Part shown: positions 54,297 to 64,000 of the stretch, piece after piece | How positions within the stretch are numbered: the first letter of the stretch is position 1 | How the letters are laid out: the number at the start of each line of letters is the position of its first letter | From: Chara braunii | Taxonomy: Eukaryota; Streptophyta; Charophyceae; Charales; Characeae | Reading direction: 5' to 3' | Assembly: GCA_003427395.1 (NCBI GenBank) | Contig: BFEA01000585.1 | Span: 758,329-822,328 of the forward strand | Length of the DNA: 64,000 bases | The notes under the pieces: generated by a model | Told to the model about the DNA's origin: nothing | What the model saw: the letters and a program-made list of their open reading frames with translations, nothing else | Database searches by the model: none | Translations under genes and position numbers: made by a program

Positions 54297-55598
54297 TTAA
54301 TTTCCCGTGACGCCATTGGAGTCCTTGTCGGCCGATTGCTCGCTGCTCACTTCGTTCTCCTGGTCGTCGTCTTCCGATTCCTCGGAGTAGTCTTCATCTT
54401 CGCGGTTTACCAACTTCGTATATTGTTCCGCGTCTTGTTTTGCCAGCTCCCATGCGCATTTGTCCTTTTGTGCATTCTTCACACCCCGCTTCACGCATAA
54501 TGCCTTCACCTCTTTCACGCTCATTTCCACATAATAATCCAACCTTCCTTTCATGTATTTTATGACATCCCCTTCTTTCATCTTCCCTTCCGTTTCCTCT
54601 CCTGTGACAGATCCTTTTGTGTCGTTTTTTGTTTCGCTCTCTAACAGAGTTTTTCCTTTCCCCTTCTTTTCTTTTTTCTCCTTCTCTCTTTCCTTTTTTT
54701 TCTCGATTTCTCTTTCTCTCTCCTCCCTCTCTCTTACTCCTTCCATTTGTTCGCCTTCGCATTTCTGCGTCCCCTCTGTTCCTTTTTCTGCTAGTGCTCC
54801 TAGCAGGGTCAGGATCTCATCTAACTTATTGTTTCCGCCGTTCGCTTCAAACTCGTGCTTGACGTCGATGCCACAATTTGTGCGGACCTTGGCCTTCGCG
54901 TCTTCGTCATCCGAGGAGACGTTGATTCTGGGTTGGCGTACTATTACTGTATGTCTTCCATTTCTTGTCCTTGATCTCACCTTCCTTGCTGAGTGCTGGG
55001 GAGTTTACTCCTCTCTTTCTCTTTTCGTGGCTTCCCATCTCCTTCTTCCCATCTCCTTCTTTCCATCTCCTTCTTCATCCGATTCTCCGGCTTTCCCTTT
55101 CGCCTTGGTCTTCGCCTCGATCTCGTCCAGTTTCTCGGAGATCTTCTTCAGCGATGTCACAAATGTGCTGGAAATCCACGACTTCAGTCGCTCCTCGCTG
55201 CTTTCCGATTTCGTACTCCCTCTTCCTTTCTTGTTGCCTTTGCTTTCTCCACTTGATTCCCCCTTCTCGCTCTTTCGACTCTCCTCACTCGATTCATGCG
55301 CCTTCCACTTTTCTATCAGCTCGAGGTGTTCCTTGGTGAACCAGGCTCGATTTCCTGGTTCAGGGAACGGTGGGCGCGCCACGCCTGATTGATTCCATCC
55401 GCCTTGCCACCCATATGGGGGTGGATAATATCCCGACTGATAGAAAGGTACAGCTGCTGGCTGCGCCATAGGGTGCACCATAGGTGGTGCCATTGGTACT
55501 ATAGCTGATGTTGGAGTAGCGCCTTGAGGTTGTGTGGTCTGTGCTGCTGTTGCTGCGACTTGCGTCGGCGGAGTTTGCATTCCCGCAGGGAACTCCAT
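54297..55598 (-). pseudogene. PLE K N-terminal ORF with SAP-like motif
   Basis: One frame with a single in-frame TAA at 55005-55007. It starts MEFPAGMQTPPTQVAATAAQ. A Pro/Tyr/Gly-rich part (FYQSGYYPPPYGWQGGW) follows, then a charged helix with AWFTKEHLELIEKWKAHE, a Glu/Lys-rich coiled coil and YYVEMSVKEVKALCVKRGVK, which resembles a SAP DNA-binding helix pair, before an acidic tail. It precedes the GIY-YIG frame on the same strand. Whether it was a separate ORF or the N-terminus of the polyprotein is unclear. Confidence 0.6.
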
Positions 55599-55599
55599 C

Positions 55600-56008
55600 C
55601 ACTAGCGTCTACAGCCTGACCACCGCCCTCTTCCCCTTCCGCGTCCGTACATGCGCTCTCTTCGACCTTGAAGACCGGCCTTGGTTGCAGAACTCCGGCA
55701 AGCGTCTCTTTCGCGCAGATCGTTCTGCCTAGCAGTCACACTAGTCACCCTTGTATCCACCGTGAGTGCAGTCATACCGATCGTACCTTGATATGTACTA
55801 TCTCAATCGCGAATGAATGAATAAATAAATATATATAGTAAAATTAAGACCAAGAAAGACCAAGAAAGATTAACGCCAAGTAAGAATGGATGCACGTCCA
55901 TGGATTGTTCATGGTTTCAGCGATCGGAATCACTGCATCACGATTCCATAGATGGCACCAGAGGAGCGTTCCCAAGCTTAATTGCAAGGTCGTTCCTCTG
56001 GTTCAATA
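55600..56008. other. 5' untranslated region of PLE K, no gene
   Basis: About 400 bp between the upstream terminal repeat and the first ORF, with no recognisable gene; AT-rich near 55815-55870. Confidence 0.5.
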
Positions 56009-56657
56009 CGAGAGTTCGTAAAAACAATGTAACTTGGAGTTTTACATATCGTGAAACAAATTACATTGTAGCCAGCGCAACTGCATTTGCGCTTAAACAG
56101 TTCTACTCCTGCCTCACTCAGACTGCTTACCGAGTACACCCTCGGTGCTCCATTTTATACTGTTCTATCTCCATCCGAGTAGTGCCCGATTCCGAAAAAA
56201 CGTTTCGGAGTTGAAAAAACTTGAAAAAACATCATTAATATGCAAAAAAGAAATTATGATGTCCACCTCACTGCGACAAAACACCCCCCGGACCGTCATG
56301 AATAACGTCAGCTATTTTGTCCATATTGCGCCACCTCGCGTTGGACAAGGCCGTGCTTGATGCTCTGCGTTCGGCGGATTGATCCGGCTCTGCGGGCCAA
56401 TTGCTGTTGTTCTGCATCCCGGCTTCTTTCCCGCTCGAGACCCTTGGCGTTTCTCGCCTTTCCGCGTACGTTTTCCTTTCCCTCTCTCGCCGTTGTATGA
56501 GTGTATCAATGGTCTTTAGATCTCTGACCCCCAACTTTGTACTCATGTATCAACCGTGCATGGCGTTTTTAGATCCTGGCCAAGAAACCTGCAGGCGTGC
56601 ATCTGCGCTTTATGCCATACAGATCTTCCAGGTGAGTGCACAGTTGAGGCCATATTC
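56009..56657 (-). repeat. Upstream copy of the PLE K terminal repeat (pseudo-LTR)
   Basis: Closely similar to 48590-49285 in the same orientation, including the 92-residue charged frame (56546-56268). It lies 5' of the element's ORFs, so K has the pseudo-LTR layout left by head-to-tail insertion. A small deletion near 56213 distinguishes the copies. Confidence 0.8.
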
Positions 56658-56665
56658 TCCTAAAA

Positions 56666-56910
56666 CCCTGGTTTCGTGCCCGAGTTTCAGGGCAGGTCGG
56701 TCTGATGACAGACCGGAAATGGTCCTTCGTTTCAGGCTAAAAAGGCTACTGCCATTTTTAGTATGAAACGACACAGGGTCTGTAGGCCCCTGTTTGTCAG
56801 GCTTTCGAGCTGAATGGACACGGGGCCTGTAGGCCCTGGTTTTCAGGCTTTCAGCCTGAGGGACGCAGGGCCTGGAAAATGGCCCTCGTGTGCAGGCGCA
56901 ACATGGAACA
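56666..56910 (-). repeat. 5' LTR of element I, outer part
   Basis: It aligns with 3560-3921 of the element A LTR and ends in the same way: AGGCGCAACATGGAACA here, AGGCGCAGCATGTAACA there. Its inner neighbour is 48570. Confidence 0.75.
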
Positions 56911-58445
56911 CACTGCCTGCGCACCACCCAGGGGACTGTCCATGGTGTTGTATGTTGGGTCCTGGCCTATGGGGGGTTTGCCTGATACAGTTAGTAGTCT
57001 AACGAGGATGCAGGTACGGGTTTGTGGTTAGACTGCCCATGTGTGTTGGTTACCTTAGGCTCTGCTTTGGGGGGGGCAAAGGACCTGAGGTGGGATGGGG
57101 TCCCGTTTGGGGGGAGGGTTGGGTTGGGACAAGCTCTGCTGGAGGATATCGGTGGGGAACCTACAGTAGGGAATTGTCTCAAGGGATCCCGGTAGGAGGG
57201 GTGTTAGTAGTCAGACTGTGGTGGAGGAAATCGTTGGGGGACCTGCAATAGGGGCTATCTGAGATCCTCCAAGATCGGATGGTCTGGGTCCCATAAATTA
57301 GTTGCCGACTGTTGATAGGTACCTGTCGTATGTCCAGAAACAGACCTCTACAACCCCGTGGGCTTAAAAAAAAAAAAATATCTGAAAACGACCCCCCCCA
57401 CATTTCACTTTTTTTTTGGGGGGGGGGAGATCCGTGGCCGTGGGGGTCACGTAGCAATATGCCAATCATCTGGAGGGGTCATTGCATTCCAATGGCCGGA
57501 TACCATACCCTAGTTGAGATGAGCACCCTTCAAAAAATTAAAAAAATCAAGAAAAGGAAAAAGAAGAAAAAGAAGCATAGCCGAGCCCAACCATAGTTTA
57601 CGAAATTGCATTTATGCAAGATCACATTGGAAGGACGAATATACCAGTACAAGAGTATGAAACTCACATGTACCTAGTTTTGCCAAGCCATGAACGCGAT
57701 TTCAGTGAAAACATACCCTGCCGCCCGGGGAGCAAAGCGGGAGAAAGGGGAGTGGGAGGAAGAAGAAGAAGAAGGCGAGGCAGAAGAAGAGAGAGAATTC
57801 AGAAGACCTGCACCGTGCCATTCCGAGACCACGATACTACGTTTCGCAGATAAAGGGTCTTCACAGCAGATCCACAGGAGGGGTGGCAATTCCCTGAGGC
57901 CTTTGTGCCACCTGCCACTGGTGGCGTCGTCAGAGGGGACATCCTCGTTTGTTGTCGGAGGATGGAGACTTCGACGAGGGATGCGAAGCTGACGGGTGGG
58001 GACAAGTAGAGGGGATAGGGGACCGATGCGTAACTAGTGAGCGTGCCGCTGTAGAGCACTTGGTATGATGGGGATTAGGACGTGGAGGGGGAGGGAGAAG
58101 GAGAGAGGGCGAAGAGAACGCTGCGCTGCGCTGCTGCACCTCATGCGTGCTTGATGCTGTGTACGTGCTTTGCCGGTCACGAAATCAGTAGCCATAGGAT
58201 GAAGCAAAGCATAGCTGGCAGCAAAAGAAAGGCGAGATATGCTAGGAATGCGCATGCCGACAATTCCATCGAACTCCTCCCGCTCCTTTCTTCGAACATC
58301 GTCATGGCGTCGTTGCTCGAAGACTTGTTCATCGCTAGCACTAGAGCCGCTGAATCGCACTAACCTGCGAGCTCTCCCCCGCACCCCGCTGCAGTGCCAA
58401 TCTGCACTTGCTATGGCGACTTATTGTCGCCCGCCTATGCTTGCT
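56911..58445. other. No supported gene; sequence outside element I
   Basis: Contains two diverged units of about 95 bp near 57130-57300 (GGAGGA.ATCG.TGGGG.ACCT...) and homopolymer tracts at 57366-57425. Short frames show no domain. Confidence 0.45.
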
Positions 58446-59058
58446 GCTATGCACACGCTTGGAGGAGCCAATTGCTTTTCACTCCATCACCCAGCATCAC
58501 AGGGTCAGAGTGATGGCAATCGCTGCTATGACTGTGATAGCGCTAAGGAAAGCGAAGAAGAGTGCTGCAGCGCATACGAGCAGGGTAGTAAAGTGTGCGG
58601 GCACAAGAAGCACAACCTCCGATTGGCAAACCCAAAGTAGCAGGCCAGCCAATACTACATTTGGTATCAGCGTGAGACATAGGGCAAGGAAGGAAGGAAG
58701 TGCTACTAGCGACAACGGTTCGATCGTGACGGGACGGGTGTCGTAGCTCTTTAGTTCTGCTATGCACCCGCCTGGAGGAGCCAATTGCTTTTCACTCCAT
58801 CAGCCGGCATCACAGAGTCAGAGTGATGGCAATCGCTGCTATGATTGTGATAGCGGTAAGGAAAGCGAAGAAGAGAGCTGCGGTGCATACGAGCAGGGTA
58901 GTAAAGTGTGCGGGCACTAGAAGCACAACCTCCGATTGGCAAACCCACAGTAATACTACATTTGGTATCAGTGTGAGACATAGGGCAAGGAAGGAAGGAA
59001 GTGCTACTTGCGACAACGGTTTGATCGTGACGGGACGAGTGTCGTAGCTCTTTAGTGC
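58446..59058 (-). repeat. 313-bp tandem duplication with conserved hydrophobic frame
   Basis: 58446-58758 and 58759-59058 are tandem copies differing by scattered substitutions and a 12-bp in-frame deletion. On the minus strand both copies keep a frame that is strongly hydrophobic: VALPSFLALCLTLIPNVVL, LWVCQSEVVLLVPAHFTTLL, FFAFLSAITVIAAIAITLTL. It resembles two to three membrane helices. Amino-acid changes between the copies are conservative (Ala/Thr, Ser/Thr, Val/Ile). No family is recognised; gene, gene fragment and chance are all possible. Confidence 0.55.
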
Positions 59059-60132
59059 TATACCACTTCATCCGACTCGATGCAGTCCTCAGCTTGGTTC
59101 AGATCTACGAAGAAATCCGTGTCGCAAATGAGGCCACTTCCGCACAGAAAAACGTCGTAGGAACGTGCCCCAACTTTTTATGAGTCCGGTTACCTTTGAG
59201 CACCGTGTCGCCGCACAACGCATTGACTGCATTATGCTGCCCTTGGCCATGTCACACTCTATATGAAGGATGCTAGCCGTCGTCACAACCTGAGCTTATT
59301 TCGGAGGACCGCAGTTGCTAGCTTATTTAAAATGGCCGCTTAAGCGCGCATAGTGCTTGGTGCCTTATTCCCTTGGTACCATCAAAACAAAAACAACAAC
59401 AAAAAGGCAAAAAAAATTAAAAAAGAAGAAAAGAATAGAAAAAAAAAACAAGAAGAAAAGGGGAAAAAAACGAGAAAAAAGGTAAAAAAGGAGAAAGAAA
59501 ACAAACGGGGGGCCAGCTTTTGAACCTAGCTATAAGAATCTTACTCATGAATGCACCTGTCCAAACTACGAGCGCACCGGAGTCGTACTTACTTTTCTGC
59601 CGTGTCATTATTCTTCACAGGTCCGGGATCAAAGTCTCCTTACACATCCCATGCTAGTTGGCATTAACTATTCACGTGAATCAATCAGTGGAAAACAAGG
59701 AAAAAAAGGGGGGGCAAAGAAAAAAAAGGAAGGAAGGGAGAAAATGGGCGAAGGCAAAGACAAGGGGAAAAAAGGGGTAAACCAAAATCATGAAAGAAGG
59801 AGAAAGGACAAGAAAAACGGGAGAAAACACCCGAGCAGGGGAGGGTGGTGGTGGGGGACCAAGCAGCTGCGTCCAAGCGGCGGGCCACTCCCCATCTCAG
59901 CTACAATCTCTTGGCGCTCCCGCTCCTCTTTTTTTCTATCTTTTCAACATCGGAAACCGACTGTTAACCCCATTTCTGCCCTCACTGGCATGGACTCAAT
60001 TGCACCGTCTTCTTGTTCCCACCGACCTCGGCGTCCCTCCCTTGAATGCACCTTCCTTTTTGTTTTTCCCTCTCCTTCCTTCTCTTCCTTTTGCCTTGGT
60101 GGAGGATCCATCCCCAACCCTTGTTTGAACCA

Positions 60133-60171
<39 letters not shown>

Positions 60172-60211
60172 CCCGCCCCTTTCCCTCCAGAAGGGCTCGT
60201 GACGGAACCGG
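59059..60211. other. Low-complexity interval
   Basis: An A/G-rich stretch at 59385-59505, another at 59690-59850, and (GT)n at 60137-60170. No supported gene. Confidence 0.6.
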
Positions 60212-62489
60212 TCAGTTGTCACGGGGAACAACTGACCGTCTGGTCAGTAGCCCCCTGGAAACCACACATACACCTACACAGAGACGTACGCACACATAGT
60301 TAGTGCATACCGTACTCATGCTCAAGTATCCCCCTAGCACCGACTGCCTATTCACTTTGCTCGACTGGTATGCAGCCTGCTCCTTGAACACTTTGCACAC
60401 CACATCCCAGGAACTTCTGGATTCAAAATCCATCATGATCGTCCGTGCTATGAAGTTGGTCTCCATAGCAGCCTCCTGCGGGTTGGTGCACAGAATCAGG
60501 ATGAGCACGGTCTGAGCAGTGATGATCTGCATCGATTGCGAAATGCTCCTGTTTGATCTGAAGCGCATGAACCTGCATGGATTGAAACCCAGTCCCCTCC
60601 TCTTGTCATGCTTCGACGTTGAACACTCGCTTGTCATCTTCGCTGCCACCGTCACGGTCATGTTTAAGAAGTTAGCCGCGATTTCGCACCCCTCGTTCTT
60701 TACCTCCGTGGTTTCCTTCACTTCAATGTACTCTTCCGGATATATCCACTCCGCGCTTGCCCCGAGATCAATGTTCTCTCCGAATGCTTCCACCAGTTCC
60801 AGTTGTCCTGCCTTTAGGAATGTCATCATGGCATTATATTTGTACTTGAAAAAGTACAAGTCACACCAGATGGGTGAGCATGCTAGTCCCATGGGGATGC
60901 CGAGCACTTGCTTTCAAACCTCACCTCCCATCTAGATGAGGTTGTGCGCCACGCACCACTCTGAGACTCGAATTACGTCTTTCTCCTTGAAGTCTAGAAA
61001 ACCCTCCGGGGTGTAGAGTTGGTCGCTGGTCCAGAAAGGCACCATACCGCCACTGTCTGTTACCCTGGCTCTGATGACATCTCTCGAACTCCTGTCCCGC
61101 CTATGCTCCATTGCACACTGCACAAAGTACTGTACCGTTGATATCAGGCTGTGCTCCGAACCGTCGGTGGGGATCGTCTCAAAGCACCTAGTGATGTCCG
61201 CCGTGTAGACCGAAGTGATCATCGGCGGTAGATTCGTTGCAAACTCTCCAACTGAGGATATAGGCCACCATAGGTTAGGTTTAACCCCAAACTCCGCTTC
61301 CATGGTGATGCTCTTTTCTCCACATAACGCCTGTACTGATGGCACAAGGAACCTCAGTAGAGCCGGACAGAGGTCCACTATGGGCGATACCGTCGAGTTC
61401 GCCGTAGTGGTGATCCATCGAAACGATTGCTTGTGCGCCTTGTACACGGTCATGAGGAATGGCAGTGAGTTCTTCACCCGCGGGAGTGCTACTAAGTGTG
61501 CGGTTTCTGCCTCCATAGTCGTCATCAGGTACAGCGGATCCTCCTACAAAAAAACAAAGTCTGGACTGCTCAATCTACGCAGTGCCAGGGCCCTGATGGG
61601 GCTGACACATACGAAGGCAGGTGTGTTGGCCACTTTGTTTGAGGCCATGATCAAAAGCTACGAGTCAGAAACTCGATCTCCCTCTTGGTGTTGGTCTGAT
61701 CAATCGGTTCTGCTGAAATATGTTTGTGCCTAGCCATATGCCTCCGCATCTTATCCTGCGTCTTCTCCATGACAATCTTCCAGAGTGCTCTCCTTTGTCC
61801 TTCCATTAGTTCCATGAACTCGTATGAAATCGTCGTTAGCTTACCGAGCAGCTCCTCGAGCTCGTGCAGTGTCTGATCGATGTCCCATGCTTTTAATGGT
61901 GCATGGTTAAGTCCTTTAATGGTGCATGGTTAAGTCCTGCTTTCAGCATGGCCCTCAATCTGCAGTTGTCCGTAACCTCCGGGTTGACGGTTACGACATG
62001 GCTATGTACCGGTTCAGGGAGTAGCTGCAATGTGTCGTCGCACAGGAACGTCTCATACCTCTACAACCTGCAAGGGCACCTTTGTTGCATCGAAGTCCTT
62101 CGTCCATTGTTCAAGATGGAAATCCTTAAACACCTCCTTTTGCTTGCAGACATACGCGGCCACCGGATAATTGTGCGTCCATTTGAAGATGATGCCATCG
62201 AGCCATGATTCTGCTTACTCACCCACCACCGGCCTGATCGCACCAAGGATGATTCCTCTGACTGAGAACGTTTCAATGACTCGGCTACTAGCCTACTATA
62301 CCTCATGTGGAGGTACGCAGCGTCTACCCTCTTTTCGTTCTTCCACGTCAGCCTGCCATTGGGGAGGGTCACCATCTCACCTCCTTCGACTGTCTCGTAA
62401 TCCCTGGGATCCTGCTTGACAAAGGAACAAAAGGTTAACCCATGGCATGATACAGGATTCACATGAACGATCTGAAGCCTGATCATCAT
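60212..62489 (-). pseudogene. Second reverse transcriptase, Penelope-like type, degenerate
   Basis: One minus-strand frame with stops carries LPFLMTVYKAHKQSFRWITT, TVSPIVDLCPALLRFLVPSV, SVYTADITRCFETIPTDG (motif A with Asp), VLGIPMGLACSPIWCDLYFF (motif B, preceded by TAG and TGA), AANFLNMTVTV and a conserved tail (RRGLGFNPCRFMRFRSNRS). Between VEAFG and WIYPEEY, where the catalytic xxDD box is expected, there are only about 11 residues and no DD, so the catalytic loop is deleted. The upstream frame (62489-62061) may be its N-terminal part. No nuclease domain is seen. Confidence 0.72.
61889..61941. repeat. Short tandem duplication (about 22 bp)
   Basis: TTTAATGGTGCATGGTTAAG occurs twice in a row, a recent duplication in the N-terminal part of the second RT element. 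Confidence 0.85.
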
Positions 62490-62880
62490 TGGTCCTTATT
62501 CTACACGCAAAGTTTTCAGAATGCTCTGCAATCTTTCATCGTATGGATTCCGGATATTTCAACAACTTCGTGCATGGGTCTTTCGTAGACACCCTACCTA
62601 GGGTCGACAAAGAATCAAGCATAAGTACTTCCCTGAGAATCAAACTTGGCTTGGTTTTCACGGTAAGAAATACCGAGACAATTGGGTTTTGTATGACTCT
62701 TACATGTCCACCAAAAAAAGAAAAGAAAGAAGAAATAGCAAAACGGAGGGAAAACAAACGGGGAGGAGCATAAACTAACCTCCTTGACAGTGAAGGAATG
62801 GACGGAAGGAGAAGGACCAATCAAATGAACATAAAAACAGAACATCGGAAAACCAAAGAACAAAAAATGGTGCAAAAAAC
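62490..62880. other. No supported gene
   Basis: A/G-rich segment after 62700; short frames without domains. Confidence 0.5.
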
Positions 62881-62907
62881 TGAGTGAGGACGCCGCCGGG
62901 GCCCGGG

Positions 62908-63060
62908 GGGCCCGCCTGGGTAAACCGGGCGGGCCAAAAAACCGCCCAGAAATATATTTGTGACGATATATACAGGGTCACCAGCCCGTACGTACGGAGG
63001 TCCCCGGGCAGACCTCCGTACGTACAGGCGTTCGGGGTCCCGTACGGGGTCCGAACCCGA
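62908..63060. repeat. Hairpin cluster with a 15-bp perfect stem
   Basis: GTACGTACGGAGGTC (62988-63002) pairs with GACCTCCGTACGTAC (63011-63025). Nearby are GGCCCGCC/GGCGGGCC (about 62908-62936) and GTTCGG/CCGAAC (about 63031-63057). Confidence 0.88.
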
Positions 63061-63079
63061 CAGCGTTCGGCCCCCGCCA

Positions 63080-63450
63080 AAAATTATTTCGGGGCCTAAA
63101 AATAATTATTTTTTTCTGAATTTTTTTTTGTGAGTTCTCTATGACGTGAGGTACATGCCTGTAAATTTTCAAGTTATTTGGCTAATATAAATAAGAATTA
63201 AAAATCGCCAAAGATGGCGGTGTCAAAACGTGCTCACCTACGTATTTTTTCACTTTTTACTTTTTGTTTTCACTTTAGTTCGGGGTCTAAACAATTTTAT
63301 TATTTTTTGAAACTTTTTAGTGGGTTTTGTATTATGTGAAGTACCCATCTTGATATTTTCAGGGCATTTAGCTATGCCAAAAAAAAAATGAAAAATCGCC
63401 AAAGATGGCGGTGTCGAAAACATGCTCGCGCACTCACTAAATTTAATTCT
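63080..63450. repeat. Diverged tandem repeat of about 190 bp
   Basis: Two units share TTCGGGGYCTAAA at the start and AAAATCGCCAAAGATGGCGG TGTC at the end (about 63199 and 63392). The shared end contains the small hairpin CGCCAAAGATGGCG. Confidence 0.75.
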
Positions 63451-63614
63451 CTTTTTATTTTTATTTATTTTTATTATTAGTATTTGTTTTCCGTATTTTA
63501 TTTTTATTTCAAATTTGGTAAGGAATTCGGATGTAATGCTAAGGCAAATCTTGTTTAATTTATTTTTCTCCATAACATATCTTTTTTGGGAAAATTTTTG
63601 AAATGCCCCTGAAG

Positions 63615-63800
63615 TTTGCCCCTCTGACAGTCATTCAAGTTTCCAAAATACCCCTGGCGTGGTTTGGGCCTGAGACATTTTCAATATGCCCCTACCGGTA
63701 CCTGCACCAAATTTCCAGTTTGCCCCTACCGGATAGCCGTTCAGTACAGGCATAAGAATTTTCCATATGCCCCTACCGGTCCTGTACATCTCTCAGGTAT
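63615..63800. repeat. Short interspersed repeat TGCCCCTACCGG
   Basis: The word TGCCCCTACCGG occurs near 63689, 63721 and 63768, each after a TTTCCAxxT-like stretch; related CCCCTGG/CCCCTGA words precede it. No gene. Confidence 0.7.
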
Positions 63801-63933
63801 GCCCTTCTGGTCGTTGCTGGCAGTAGCGGCTGTTTCCCTGGCCCTGGGAGCCTGGGAGATGTGCTACCCGGGCTTGTGTGTTGTCATATTCGCTATACAC
63901 TCAAAAAAGTCATGACTGTGCCAGACTGTAGGT

Positions 63934-63934
<1 letters not shown>

Positions 63935-64000
<66 letters not shown>
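63935..64000. repeat. (GT)n(GA)n microsatellite at the right edge
   Basis: Dinucleotide GT repeats switch to GA repeats and run off the window. Confidence 0.95.

Larger units (their letters stand above)
48571..56657 (-). mobile_element. Penelope-like element K with upstream GIY-YIG nuclease, inserted in the LTR of element I
   Basis: The 8-bp direct repeat TCCTAAAA (48563-48570 and 56658-56665) flanks the element, and the LTR of I is collinear with that of A once it is removed. The minus-strand order is a repeat of its own 3' end (56009-56657), N-terminal ORF, GIY-YIG domain, RT and 3' end. Placing the nuclease before the RT matches the permuted Penelope-like elements described from green algae and protists rather than canonical ones. 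It is degenerate and split by element L. Confidence 0.85.
38110..56910 (-). mobile_element. Ty3/gypsy element I, hosting nested insertions J, K and L
   Basis: The minus-strand order is 5' LTR (47526-48570 joined to 56666-56910 across the PLE), primer site (47512-47523), leader (47316-47467 joined to 42299-42749 across insertion J), gag, protease, RT and RNase H, cut at the integrase zinc finger near 38110. Integrase and 3' LTR are missing. Removing the insertions gives an LTR of about 1290 bp that is collinear with element A. Confidence 0.85.

Overview
The window is eukaryotic and consists almost entirely of transposable elements. I see no intact host gene, no operon-like gene spacing and no nuclear tRNA gene. 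The lineage is most likely a green plant or streptophyte alga. The reasons are Ty3/gypsy chromovirus-type retroelements with an initiator-Met-tRNA-like primer site, a Penelope-like element (PLE) whose GIY-YIG nuclease lies upstream of its reverse transcriptase (a layout known from green algae and protists), and captured mitochondrial DNA with the land-plant/charophyte rrn18-rrn5 order. The species is not determined.

Layout. 1-3921: internally deleted Ty3 element A (minus) with its 1.3-kb 5' LTR, inserted in the pol of Ty3 element B (plus, 3922-7649, with 3' LTR). 7650 to about 13560: leader, primer site and LTR-like sequence of a third family (C), with tandem repeats and a set of hairpins that share one loop but have different stems. 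15.2-17.0 kb: gag-like acidic ORF and a decayed primer site. 17027-18274: an exact copy of 21228-22437 ending in a sequencing-adapter junction, so an assembly artefact. 20473-21439: a further element-B-type LTR. 21627-23881: copy of a roughly 2.5-kb LTR. 24.7-26.8 kb: plus-strand Ty3 wreck (G). 26.8-36.07 kb: the best-preserved Ty3 element (H, minus) with gag, protease, RT, RNase H, integrase, a duplicated chromodomain and a predicted -1 frameshift signal. 36.43-36.57 kb: assembly gap.

38.1-56.91 kb is a nested stack. Ty3 element I (minus, same family as A) has a 4.6-kb insertion (J) in its leader; J carries a 54-bp minisatellite and about 1 kb of near end-to-end hairpins. A PLE (K, 48571-56657) sits in its 5' LTR with an 8-bp target duplication. 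The PLE reverse transcriptase is itself split by a 2178-bp terminal-inverted-repeat element (L, 49874-52051), also with an 8-bp duplication, which carries a mitochondrial 5S rRNA gene, part of mitochondrial 18S rRNA and a roughly 1-kb palindrome.

56.9-64 kb: repeats, a 313-bp tandem duplication, a second degenerate reverse transcriptase (60.2-62.5 kb) and hairpin-rich or low-complexity sequence.

Nearly all coding regions carry stops, frameshifts or lost catalytic residues. The parts that look least ordinary are the rRNA-carrying TIR element, the hairpin array, the common-loop hairpin family and the covarying hairpin beside the primer site of elements A and I.
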